Shown here: positions 50,984-58,939 of the stretch, in pieces
Numbering within the stretch: the stretch's first letter is position 1
Layout: each line of letters begins with the position of its first letter
From: Aridibaculum aurantiacum
GTDB taxonomy: Bacteria; Bacteroidota; Bacteroidia; Chitinophagales; Chitinophagaceae
NCBI RefSeq assembly: GCF_017355875.1
Contig: NZ_JAFEWC010000004.1
Location: 138,989-202,988, forward strand
Direction: 5' to 3'
DNA: 64,000 bases
Made by a program: the position numbers and the translations under genes
Notes under the pieces: model-generated
Told to the model about the DNA's origin: nothing
The model's database searches: none
Seen by the model: the letters and a program-made list of their open reading frames with translations, nothing else

Positions 50984-52855
50984 ATGATGTTTAAAGAATA
51001 TGATGTAATAGTGGTTGGTGCTGGTCATGCTGGTTGTGAAGCAGCAGCAGCGGCCGCCAACTTGGGTAGTAAGGTGTTGTTGGTTACAATGAATATGCAA
51101 ACCATTGCCCAAATGAGCTGTAACCCGGCAATGGGTGGTATAGCTAAAGGTCAGATTGTAAGAGAAATTGATGCTTTAGGTGGTTACAGTGGTATAGTTA
51201 CAGATGCCAGCCTCATTCAGTTCAGGATGTTGAACAGGAGTAAAGGTCCTGCAATGTGGAGCCCTAGGGCACAAAGTGATAGGATGCTGTTCGCCCAGAA
51301 GTGGCGTGAAATGCTTGAAAATACTCCAAACGTTGACTTTTACCAGGATAATGTAGTGTCTATCATCGTAGAAGGAGAAAGGGCTTGTGGGGTAGTGACT
51401 GGTTTAGGTCATTCTATTCGTTCAAAATCTGTGGTTGTAACCAGTGGAACCTTCCTGAATGGCGTTATCCATATAGGAGAAAAACGTTTTGGTGGTGGTA
51501 GAATGGCAGAAAAAGCCTCTACAGGCATTACTGAACAGCTGGTTGAACTAGGTTTTGAGAGCGATAGGCTGAAAACAGGTACGCCTCCACGTATAGATGG
51601 AAGAAGCCTTGACTACAGCAAAATGGAAGAGCAGAAGGGCGATGATGAGGTTGTAGGCTTCTCTTTTATGGATGTTCCTAAGATCAAACCTGAACAACAA
51701 AGAAGCTGCTGGATAACCTATACATCTCCTGAAGTACATGAAATGCTGAAGACAGGCTTTGACCGGTCACCAATGTATGCAGGAAGAATAGAAGGAGTAG
51801 GTCCACGCTATTGCCCTAGTATTGAGGATAAGATCAACAGGTTTGCAGAGAGGGAGCGCCACCAGCTGTTTGTAGAGCCAGAAGGCTTCAATACAGTGGA
51901 GATCTATGTAAATGGTTTTTCTACCTCGTTGCCTGAAGATGTTCAATACGCAGCTTTACGTATGGTTCCTGGTTTTGGAAATGTAAGGATGTTCCGTCCA
52001 GGATATGCTATTGAATATGATTATTTTCCACCTACACAGTTGAAGTATTCCTTAGAAACCAAAAAGATCTCACACCTATTCTTTGCCGGGCAGATCAACG
52101 GTACCACAGGGTATGAAGAAGCTGCATGCCAGGGATTGATGGCTGGAATAAATGCGCATCAAAAGGCAGCGGAACTGGAACCATTCATCTTAAAAAGAAG
52201 TGAAGCATATATAGGTGTATTAATTGACGACCTCATTAGTAAAGGAACTGACGAACCTTACAGGATGTTCACCAGCCGTGCTGAATACCGTACGCTGCTG
52301 CGACAGGACAATGCAGATCTTCGTCTTACTGAACTTAGCTACAGGCTTGGACTTGCTACGCAGGAAAGAATGGAGAAGGTTCGGGATAAGCAGCATAAAG
52401 TAGAAGCGCTAAAGCTGCTGGTAAAAGATTATTCAGTAGAACCAGAAGAAATAAATCATTACCTGAAAAAGGTTGGCTCTGCACCAATCAACCAAAAGCA
52501 GAAGCTGAACCAGTTGATGCTAAGACCGTCTATAGATATGGCCGGGCTTATTTCTGCATCTCCAAAGCTGCAGGAGTTGCTCAAAGATTTTCCTGCTGAA
52601 GTGGTAGAACAAGTAGAGATACAGGTAAAGTATGATGTGTATATCAATAAAGAAAAAGAACTGGTGGCGCGGATGAGCCAGATGGAAGAACTTGAAATTC
52701 CTGAAGCTTTTAATTATGATAGAGTAATGTCTTTATCGAACGAGGCGCGGCAGAAATTTCTGAAAGTTCGTCCACGCACACTAGGACAGGCCAGTAGAAT
52801 TAGTGGTGTTAATCCTAGTGATGTTCAAATACTTATGGTATATATGGGTCGATAA
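50984..52855 (+). CDS. mnmG: tRNA uridine-5-carboxymethylaminomethyl modification enzyme MnmG (GidA)
   Basis: The 623-residue protein has the FAD-binding start YDVIVVGAGHAGCEAAAAAA, then MSCNPAMGGIAKGQIVREID, LKTGTPPRIDGRSLDYSKM and FMDVPKIKP, all typical of MnmG. The middle segment DYFPPTQLKYSLETKKI and the C-terminal helical region, ending in the QASRISGVNPSDVQILMVYM helix, are also conserved. With MnmE it modifies U34 of certain tRNAs. Two ATGs are adjacent; either could start it. The gene is commonly near the replication origin. tRNA-Phe follows. Confidence 0.97.
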   Translation: MMFKEYDVIVVGAGHAGCEAAAAAANLGSKVLLVTMNMQTIAQMSCNPAMGGIAKGQIVREIDALGGYSGIVTDASLIQFRMLNRSKGPAMWSPRAQSDRMLFAQKWREMLENTPNVDFYQDNVVSIIVEGERACGVVTGLGHSIRSKSVVVTSGTFLNGVIHIGEKRFGGGRMAEKASTGITEQLVELGFESDRLKTGTPPRIDGRSLDYSKMEEQKGDDEVVGFSFMDVPKIKPEQQRSCWITYTSPEVHEMLKTGFDRSPMYAGRIEGVGPRYCPSIEDKINRFAERERHQLFVEPEGFNTVEIYVNGFSTSLPEDVQYAALRMVPGFGNVRMFRPGYAIEYDYFPPTQLKYSLETKKISHLFFAGQINGTTGYEEAACQGLMAGINAHQKAAELEPFILKRSEAYIGVLIDDLISKGTDEPYRMFTSRAEYRTLLRQDNADLRLTELSYRLGLATQERMEKVRDKQHKVEALKLLVKDYSVEPEEINHYLKKVGSAPINQKQKLNQLMLRPSIDMAGLISASPKLQELLKDFPAEVVEQVEIQVKYDVYINKEKELVARMSQMEELEIPEAFNYDRVMSLSNEARQKFLKVRPRTLGQASRISGVNPSDVQILMVYMGR

Positions 52856-52915
52856 TCTTTTTCTTCATCAGGGAGAAAAGCTGCAAAGAAATCTTGTTAT
52901 TTCTTCTATTCCTTT

Positions 52916-52947
52916 TTGGAAATCTGGAGCAGAAGGTGTTATATTTG
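52916..52947 (+). promoter_or_regulatory. Promoter for tRNA-Phe (TTG-N21-TATATTTG)
   Basis: A TTG at 52916-52918 and TATATTTG at 52940-52947 match the Bacteroidota primary-sigma consensus with 21-nt spacing. The predicted start lies about 13 nt before the tRNA. Confidence 0.7.
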
Positions 52948-52965
52948 CAGCCCCTAAGGGGAGAA

Positions 52966-53038
52966 GGTGCGGTAGCTCAGTCGGTAGAGCAAAGGACTGA
53001 AAATCCTTGTGTCGCCGGTTCGATCCCGGCCCACACCA
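52966..53038 (+). tRNA. tRNA-Phe(GAA)
   Basis: The 73-nt cloverleaf is complete: acceptor GGTGCGG / CCACACC, D arm GCTC...GAGC, anticodon stem AAGGA / TCCTT with loop CTGAAAA (anticodon GAA at 52999-53001), and T arm GCCGG / CCGGC with TTCGATC loop. The acceptor has one C-A mismatch at position 5-68 and no encoded CCA. It lies after mnmG with its own promoter and terminator. Confidence 0.95.
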
Positions 53039-53045
53039 CAACCTA

Positions 53046-53087
53046 AAAGCTCAGAATGTAAGCGTAAAGCAACTTCTGGGCTTTTTT
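53046..53087 (+). terminator. Terminator after tRNA-Phe
   Basis: AAAGCTCAGAA pairs with TTCTGGGCTTT (11 bp, one G-U) around a 17-nt loop, followed by a T run. Confidence 0.8.
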
Positions 53088-53429
53088 GTTTTTCCTAAGT
53101 TCTTCGCTCTCCAACCTTTCTTCTTATGAGACGCTGCTTAACTAGCTTTCGGCATGCAAACAATTTAATATATTAATAAAAAATATAATTTAATTAACTC
53201 AATGATCTTAACAAGCACCCGAAGATGTACACTTCCATATATCATAGTCTGGCGTTCTTATTGTGAACTGATTAAATTAAAGGAAGATAAACGTCAGCTT
53301 GTGTGGTACCACTTTTATCTAGGTGCACAAGTATGTAGGACTTAATAAGTACGTTACGCTATGTACTTCTAACCAATTCATTTAATTGTCTACAAAAAAA
53401 TCATTATGCTGTGATGAATGGAGCTCGTA
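53088..53429. other. AT-rich non-coding stretch next to tRNA-Phe
   Basis: No frame of gene length and no structured RNA is evident on either strand. It is markedly AT-rich (for example runs at 53161-53205). It separates the tRNA from the PKD lipoprotein gene. No direct repeat of the tRNA 3' end was found by eye. Confidence 0.5.
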
Positions 53430-54113
53430 TCAGTCCCACATTATCATCACATCATAAGCAGCACCGTTCGAACGACAATCTGAACTTGGAGCAGCATGTA
53501 TGATCAAAACATCATTTTTTATTTCGTACCATTCCCACGATGCCGGACCCGTATGTATCTCGTACCAGCCAGTAGGTGGCACATAAACAGGCATAGGTCC
53601 ACCTCCGGAATACTTTGACAGAAACACTTTAATACCAGTGGTGGACGGTATTGCAGACGATAAGTTGGGAATACGCATCGTGCAGGAATCATCCCACCCC
53701 AAGCCAATATATTTTTTCATTTTGGACGAGTCCGGCAGGACTGTCACTTTCATCGTATCCCAGGAAACAGCATTATCATTGTCAGTTACTGTTAATTCAA
53801 ATTGATAAACACCCTCCTTGAGATTGGAGACAAAGGCCTCATAAACCTTCAATCCCCCAATTGTAACCGTAGTACTCATGTTTGGAGAATTTGGACCTGT
53901 TAGGTTCCGCCATTGGTAAGAGACAATGCGACCATCAGGATCAAACGAAAGCTGACCACTAAGGCGCGTAGTGTCTTGTGGCTTCATGATTGTTTGGTCT
54001 GGCCCGGCATTGGCGACGGGTACTTTGTTGACATCCGTTTCAATAACAGGCTTGCGACAAGACGTTACAATAAAAATCATTAACAAGAGATAGGTTAAAC
54101 GTGCTCTGATCAT
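53430..54113 (-). CDS. PKD-domain lipoprotein
   Basis: The 227-residue product has a lipoprotein signal (MIRARLTYLLLMIFIVTSC, Cys 19). Residues about 30-128 form a PKD-type Ig fold: VPVANAGPDQTIMKPQDTTR, LSFDPDGRIVSYQWRNLTGP, FVSNLKEGVYQFELTVTDND. The C-terminal 100 residues (from KMKKYIGLGWDDSCTMRIPN) are not recognised. Surface-exposed binding is likely. It lies 109 nt downstream of the haloperoxidase-like gene on the same strand and may share its transcript. Confidence 0.85.
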   Translation of the reverse strand: MIRARLTYLLLMIFIVTSCRKPVIETDVNKVPVANAGPDQTIMKPQDTTRLSGQLSFDPDGRIVSYQWRNLTGPNSPNMSTTVTIGGLKVYEAFVSNLKEGVYQFELTVTDNDNAVSWDTMKVTVLPDSSKMKKYIGLGWDDSCTMRIPNLSSAIPSTTGIKVFLSKYSGGGPMPVYVPPTGWYEIHTGPASWEWYEIKNDVLIIHAAPSSDCRSNGAAYDVMIMWD

Positions 54114-54222
54114 ACACTGGATTTTTAATGTTTGTAATTATTCCAATCACTTTACATCTCACCTGTAGTTCTTATCCTTCCATTTGTGGCAGGGATCGTG
54201 TAACCTCAGCTTATTAATTTTA

Positions 54223-55359
54223 TTAGCTCCGAATAATAATCTGAAGCATCCAATTGCCTGCGCCAGTCACAGGTCTCGGGGTAACAAAAGCTGGCGTTTC
54301 TGAAAGAGCAGGCAACCAGTTGGGATCACCAGTTGTATTTTCATTTCCGTCATTTGCAGCAAGGCGTATTGCAGTTTCCGGTCTCCAGGAATAAAAATGA
54401 TAGCCGGCATTAAGTTGTGAGCTGATACTTTCAGCCATTGATACATGCATAAGAGCAAATAATCTTGCCGTCTTCCACGCATCAAGCTTTTTATTTTGAA
54501 TAGCCTTTCTAACAATATTGTTCCAAATGAACGACGGCCTGTTTTCACTCCAGAATTTCCCGATCTTCTCTTCTTCTGCAGTGCGTGTACTACCAACGCG
54601 GGCACCTTTCACTTTTACTTCATTAAATTCTACAGTATACTCTGCTGAGTTAACGCCATAAGGTCCCGCGGGCCTGAACTGCTGATTGCTTTGTATCACC
54701 CAAGGCTTCATGACTGTGCCCCAGTTCGGCAGGTTTCTATTTGCAACCAATGTTTGCGTGGGTACCCAATTGGCTGCGGAAAGCGTGGAGCGATATTCGC
54801 CGGGATTAACACCATTGGGAGGGTTTGGTGAATTGATAATAAGTTGCGTAAATCCATCATTGGCCCGATTGGCAATTAATGCATCGGCAGATCGCTTTCC
54901 CAAAGCCATACCCAAGTCTTTACCTTGTCCATCCGGGATTGTTGCCAGGCTTTCAGTATACCATTGATCAAGTGGAGGATTTCCTACGAGCGTAGTCCGC
55001 TTCATGACCCAATAGGCAGCACTAGCAACTGCCGCATCAGGGTCAGCATCTTTTTGTCTTTCAAAAAAAGCATAATGCTCATACTTTGGTTTAATACTAT
55101 TTAGCGCATCGTGTACGGCAACTTGTATTCTTGCAAAAACACGGGTTCGGGCAGGTTGTGTGAACCCTGGATTTAGTACTGTAGCAGCTTTTTCATTCCA
55201 AAACATCACCATATCATTTTCAGCAAATCCGTTGTTAGATTTCATCTTTAAATCAACCTCTGGATTGACAGGGCGAGTTGGATCTTTGTCTATTTCTTTG
55301 TTACAGGAAAATAGGATAACGACTAAAACCACCGAAGCTAGGAAGAGTACTTTTCTCAT
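54223..55359 (-). CDS. Truncated vanadium-haloperoxidase / PAP2-like lipoprotein
   Basis: The 378-residue product has a lipoprotein signal (MRKVLFLASVVLVVILFSC, Cys 19). The body resembles bacterial vanadium-dependent haloperoxidase relatives: VFARIQVAVHDALNSIKPKY, ALMHVSMAESISSQLNAGYH and FYSWRPETAIRLAANDGNEN, the first PAP2 motif. After PNWLPALSETPAF the usual PSGH and the later R...H vanadate-site motifs are missing; the frame ends in about 20 unrelated residues. So it is likely inactive or a decayed gene, though a divergent non-enzymatic member is possible. Confidence 0.75.
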   Translation of the reverse strand: MRKVLFLASVVLVVILFSCNKEIDKDPTRPVNPEVDLKMKSNNGFAENDMVMFWNEKAATVLNPGFTQPARTRVFARIQVAVHDALNSIKPKYEHYAFFERQKDADPDAAVASAAYWVMKRTTLVGNPPLDQWYTESLATIPDGQGKDLGMALGKRSADALIANRANDGFTQLIINSPNPPNGVNPGEYRSTLSAANWVPTQTLVANRNLPNWGTVMKPWVIQSNQQFRPAGPYGVNSAEYTVEFNEVKVKGARVGSTRTAEEEKIGKFWSENRPSFIWNNIVRKAIQNKKLDAWKTARLFALMHVSMAESISSQLNAGYHFYSWRPETAIRLAANDGNENTTGDPNWLPALSETPAFVTPRPVTGAGNWMLQIIIRS

Positions 55360-55800
55360 AAGTCAAGTTTTATTTGTTACGGAAATTGGTCTGAACAGCA
55401 TAAAACTATATCTCGAGAAAGGCAGTTTTTGATAATTGAGACAGGCCGGTGAAGCACGAATACAGAAAGGATAATTCAGGGAGCTTATAGATTAAATTGT
55501 CTTTGATCTGCGACTAAATCGTTTTGTCGAAGACTCTGAAGCTGCAAGAATATTCCTTTGGATGAAATGTTATAGCCTTCAAGGCAGATGAAAGAATGAC
55601 TAGAGGTTTCTGATTACCACCTATTACTTTAAAGACAGGTCATCCGTATGGCTTCTTTAGAACACTGGCTAAGTTCAGATTGCTATCAAGGAAACTAGTT
55701 GTAACCGGCGCTTCCTGCCCGATGCATAATGAAATCAATAGCCGTCGTACACAGGACTAGCCGTTTCGTTGTTTTTTCTTCTGCATTACTATTCTCCTAA

Positions 55801-55836
55801 AAACAAAAAGGGCTCCTCCGTGGAAACGGAGCAGCC
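55801..55836 (-). terminator. Intrinsic terminator of the candidate small RNA
   Basis: On the minus strand GGCTGCTCCGT pairs with ACGGAGGAGCC (11 bp, one mismatch) around a TTCC loop and is followed by T-rich sequence (TTTTTGTTT). No protein gene ends upstream of it. Confidence 0.8.
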
Positions 55837-55917
55837 TCTAACGATTGCTTGCCATATGAAAGAGTTCGAATAATTTTATCTAGTGTCACCCTTAGGTGAA
55901 TAAGTGTCTTTTAAACA
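55801..55917 (-). ncRNA. Candidate small RNA, about 117 nt
   Basis: A minus-strand promoter lies just upstream and the strong terminator forms the 3' end. Between them are two further hairpins: AAGTGT / ACACTT with a 7-nt loop, then TCACC / GGTGA with a TAAG loop. No protein frame fills the interval, and the next gene on the strand starts 442 nt further on. The identity is unknown. Confidence 0.5.
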
Positions 55918-55923
55918 CTTAAA

Positions 55924-55950
55924 CAAATATACAGCCATTATCTGGTTCAA
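55924..55950 (-). promoter_or_regulatory. Promoter for the candidate small RNA
   Basis: On the minus strand TTG is followed after 16 nt by TATATTTG, a match to the TAnnTTTG consensus. The spacing is 1-5 nt shorter than the usual range. Confidence 0.5.
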
Positions 55951-56201
55951 TTATTCAATGTTGTAACATTACTACGATGCTAATCCTGCACATAAATCAG
56001 TCAATAAATTGATTTACAGATTATTAGACCGCCACCAGCTTATGATGCCCAAGATGATTTAATCATTTCGTAACATTAGGACCAAAAAGCTCTTCCTCCC
56101 ACGTTAAAAAAGTTTCAATAGCATGAAGAAGTCGCTCCACAGTTCATTCCTGGTGTTACTGTCCATCCCAGGTCAGTCAGGTTTTGAAAATAAATTTTAA
56201 G

Positions 56202-56226
56202 AATAAGTGTTAAAATGACATTTATT
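56202..56226. promoter_or_regulatory. Palindromic candidate AraR operator before araB
   Basis: A 25-bp imperfect palindrome, with arms AATAAGTGTTA and TGACATTTATT, is symmetrical at 18 of 25 positions. It sits 31 nt before the araB ATG, just upstream of a TACTTTAG -7-like box. It could be where the Nudix-type AraR encoded downstream binds; I do not recall the family's exact consensus. Confidence 0.55.
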
Positions 56227-56256
56227 ATTTTACTTTAGAACCTAATTCGCCTGCCA

Positions 56257-57966
56257 ATGAATACCCCTGATAATTATGTTATAGGAGTGGATTATGGAAC
56301 AGACTCCGTTAGATGCATAATAGCCGACACGGCAAACGGTAATGAAATAGCTTCTGCCGTTTATTATTACCCTCAATGGAAAGAAGGCTTGTACTGCGAT
56401 GCAGCCAACAGTCAATTCAGACAACATCCCCAGGATTACCTGGATGGACTGGAAGATACCATCAAGCGTGCATTGCTCCAGGCTGGTCCTGCAGTAGCTG
56501 CTAAAATTAAAGGTATTTCTGTAGACACAACAGGATCTACACCTGTAGCCGTAGATCGATCTGGTACTCCGCTGGCTTTGCTGCCGCAGTTTCGCGACAA
56601 TCCAAATGCAATGTTTGTGTTGTGGAAAGACCACACAGCAGTACAGGAAGCAGCTGAGATAAATGAACATGCAAAATCCTTTGACACCAACTACCTGCAG
56701 TTCATTGGCGGCATTTACTCATCCGAATGGTTTTGGGCAAAGCTTTTACGCATAATGCGTGAAGACGAAAAAGTAAGAGCCGCAACTTATTCGTGGGTAG
56801 AGCACTGCGACTGGATACCTTTTGTACTTACAGGAGGAAAAAACGCAGATGAAATGAAAAGAGGCATCTGCTCTGCCGGTCATAAGGCTCTATGGTCAGA
56901 GCAATGGGGTGGATTTCCTCCAAATGAATTCTTCTCTTCTCTTGATCCTTTACTGGAAGGATTTACTTCAAGATTATTTACCACAGTTTATACATCAGAC
57001 CAGGCTGCAGGAACATTAAGTGCAGAGTGGGCAGAACGTTTAGGATTATCTAAAGACGTAGTAGTAGGCATAGGAGCCTTTGATGCACACATGGGTGCAG
57101 TAGGTGGGCAGATAGAGCCTTACCACTTAAGTAAAGTGATGGGTACTTCTACCTGCGATATGCTGGTAGCTCCACCTGCAGAAGTACAGGATACTTTAGT
57201 AGCCGGTATTTGCGGACAGGTTAATGGTTCTATCATTCCGGGTATGATTGGAATGGAAGCAGGCCAGTCAGCATTTGGAGATGCATACGCATGGTTCAGA
57301 AAAGTGCTTGCATGGCCGCTACAACAAATACTTCCGTCATCAAGTATTGTAGATGCCAGTACAGCCGCTAAACTAATAGATGAAACAGTTGATAAAATAA
57401 TTCCTGAGCTAAGCAAGCAGGCAGCCAATATACCTAATGATGAAGATGCACCACTTGCTGTTGATTGGTTCAATGGCCGGCGCACTCCCGATGCCAACCA
57501 GGAACTGCAAGGTGTTATCACTGGTCTTCATTTAGGTACTGATGCACCGGCTATGTTCAAAGCTATTGTAGAAGCTACATGCTTTGGAGCCAAAGCCATT
57601 GTTGATCGTTTCAATGAACAAGGCATACCAGTAAAAGGATTGATAGGTATGGGTGGTGTGGCTAAAAAATCTCCATTCATCATGCAGATGATGGCTGATA
57701 TTATGAATATGCCGATCCGCATTCATAAAAGTGAACAAACCTGCGCACTGGGTGCAGCCATGTTTGCCGCTACAGCTGCAGGTATCTTCAATAAAGTAGA
57801 AGAAGCAATGGAAGCAATGGGACCAGGATTTGATGCTACTTATTCACCTGTTCCGGAACAAGTTTCCTTCTACGCTAAGCGATATGAGAAATACAAAGCA
57901 CTGGGTGCTTTTATAGAAAACCCTGCTGCTACCAAAGCTGATACTCAACAACTGCAACATGCCTGA
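56257..57966 (+). CDS. araB: L-ribulokinase AraB
   Basis: The 569-residue protein is an FGGY carbohydrate kinase: VIGVDYGTDSVRCIIADTAN at the start, DTTGSTPVAVDRSGTPL, then GIGAFDAHMGAVGGQI, MGTSTCDMLVAP and MGGVAKKSPFIMQMMADIMN. It phosphorylates L-ribulose to L-ribulose-5-phosphate. It starts the ara locus, with the candidate operator directly upstream. Its last 8 nt overlap araD, so translation is coupled. Confidence 0.95.
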   Translation: MNTPDNYVIGVDYGTDSVRCIIADTANGNEIASAVYYYPQWKEGLYCDAANSQFRQHPQDYLDGLEDTIKRALLQAGPAVAAKIKGISVDTTGSTPVAVDRSGTPLALLPQFRDNPNAMFVLWKDHTAVQEAAEINEHAKSFDTNYLQFIGGIYSSEWFWAKLLRIMREDEKVRAATYSWVEHCDWIPFVLTGGKNADEMKRGICSAGHKALWSEQWGGFPPNEFFSSLDPLLEGFTSRLFTTVYTSDQAAGTLSAEWAERLGLSKDVVVGIGAFDAHMGAVGGQIEPYHLSKVMGTSTCDMLVAPPAEVQDTLVAGICGQVNGSIIPGMIGMEAGQSAFGDAYAWFRKVLAWPLQQILPSSSIVDASTAAKLIDETVDKIIPELSKQAANIPNDEDAPLAVDWFNGRRTPDANQELQGVITGLHLGTDAPAMFKAIVEATCFGAKAIVDRFNEQGIPVKGLIGMGGVAKKSPFIMQMMADIMNMPIRIHKSEQTCALGAAMFAATAAGIFNKVEEAMEAMGPGFDATYSPVPEQVSFYAKRYEKYKALGAFIENPAATKADTQQLQHA

Positions 57967-58663
57967 TAAATATGCACACATCAGGGAAGAAGCATACGAA
58001 GCAAATATGCAACTCCCTAAGCTCGGACTTGTAATCTTCACTTTTGGAAATGTAAGTGCTGCCGACAGAAGCCTCGGCGCATTTGCTATCAAACCAAGTG
58101 GTGTTCCTTACGAAGATCTTTCACCCGAAAAAATGGTAATTGTAGACTTTGATGGAAAGACCATCGATGGCACGCTTCGTCCATCAAGTGATACACTTAC
58201 ACATGCTGTATTGTACAAGCAGTGGGAAAACATCTACGGCATCGTACACACACATTCTACTTACGCCACCGCATGGGCACAGTCGCAGCGCGACATACCC
58301 ATTTTTGGTACCACACACGCAGATTATAATACTGTAGATATTCCATGTGCACCGCCAATGAGCGATGACATGATACAAGGCAATTACGAATACGAAACAG
58401 GTTTCCAGATCATCAATTGTTTCAACGAACGCGGCTACGACTATAAAGAGGTAGAGATGGTGCTGGTTGGCAATCATGCACCATTTACATGGGGCAAGAC
58501 CGCAGCCAAAGCTGTGCACAACAGTGCCGTGTTGGAAGCCATTGCACAAATGGCTTTGCTTACTGAGCAGGTAAACCCACAGGCACCGCGCCTAAAGGAC
58601 AGCCTTATCAGGAAACACTTCGAACGCAAGCACGGTCCTGATTCATATTACGGCCAGTCGTAG
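57959..58663 (+). CDS. araD: L-ribulose-5-phosphate 4-epimerase AraD
   Basis: The 234-residue protein is a class II aldolase-fold epimerase: FTFGNVSAADRSLGAFAIKP, SGVPYEDLSPEKMVIVDFDG and VHTHSTYATAWAQSQRDIPI with the metal His pair, then GTTHADYNTVDIPCAPPMSD. It converts L-ribulose-5-phosphate to D-xylulose-5-phosphate, which enters the pentose phosphate pathway. It overlaps araB by 8 nt. A 276-bp gap with repeats separates it from araA. Confidence 0.95.
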   Translation: MPDKYAHIREEAYEANMQLPKLGLVIFTFGNVSAADRSLGAFAIKPSGVPYEDLSPEKMVIVDFDGKTIDGTLRPSSDTLTHAVLYKQWENIYGIVHTHSTYATAWAQSQRDIPIFGTTHADYNTVDIPCAPPMSDDMIQGNYEYETGFQIINCFNERGYDYKEVEMVLVGNHAPFTWGKTAAKAVHNSAVLEAIAQMALLTEQVNPQAPRLKDSLIRKHFERKHGPDSYYGQS

Positions 58664-58712
58664 AAGAGTGAGAGAAGTGTGGGAGCGGGCAGTAGTATAT
58701 CTATTATACTTC

Positions 58713-58842
58713 TGTTGCGTCGCACACTTGTGCCGAAGATCACTGCGCAGCCACGGCTTTATGGTAGAGCTGTTGATATAGATGGATACTGGTATAACTG
58801 TACAAGTGTCGACCCCGCAAGTATGACGGCACAAGCGCAACA
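58713..58842. repeat. Imperfect inverted-repeat element between araD and araA
   Basis: TGTTGCGTCGCACACTTGTGCC at the left is mirrored by GGCACAAGCGCAACA at 58828-58842, whose complement TGTTGCGCTTGTGCC matches with an internal deletion. A further related piece (ACAAGTGTCG) lies near 58802. The left arm core recurs near 27055. It may be a REP/MITE-like unit. Confidence 0.6.
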
Positions 58843-58913
58843 CTGATGATCCATGATCCGATGCTCGTAAACCCACATTCCTTACCAATTAAGCAGAACG
58901 CTACTATTTTGAT

Positions 58914-58938
58914 TTTTGACTTATAACTTTTGACTTAT
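58914..58938 (+). repeat. Short tandem repeat before araA
   Basis: TTTTGACTTAT occurs twice (58914-58924 and 58928-58938), with a 14-bp period, directly before the araA ATG. It leaves no room for a usual ribosome-binding site other than A/T-rich sequence. Confidence 0.75.
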
Positions 58939-58939
58939 T

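Larger units (their letters stand above)
55360..56256. other. Large gene-poor gap
   Basis: No convincing protein frame is seen in these 897 bp. It contains the candidate small RNA on the minus strand (with promoter and terminator) and, at its right end, the palindromic candidate AraR operator upstream of araB. The remainder (55360-55790 and 55960-56190) shows nothing I can name. Confidence 0.5.

Noticed and set aside
52966-56256. Prophage or integrative island using tRNA-Phe
   Set aside because: No integrase, no phage genes and no repeat of the tRNA 3' end were found.
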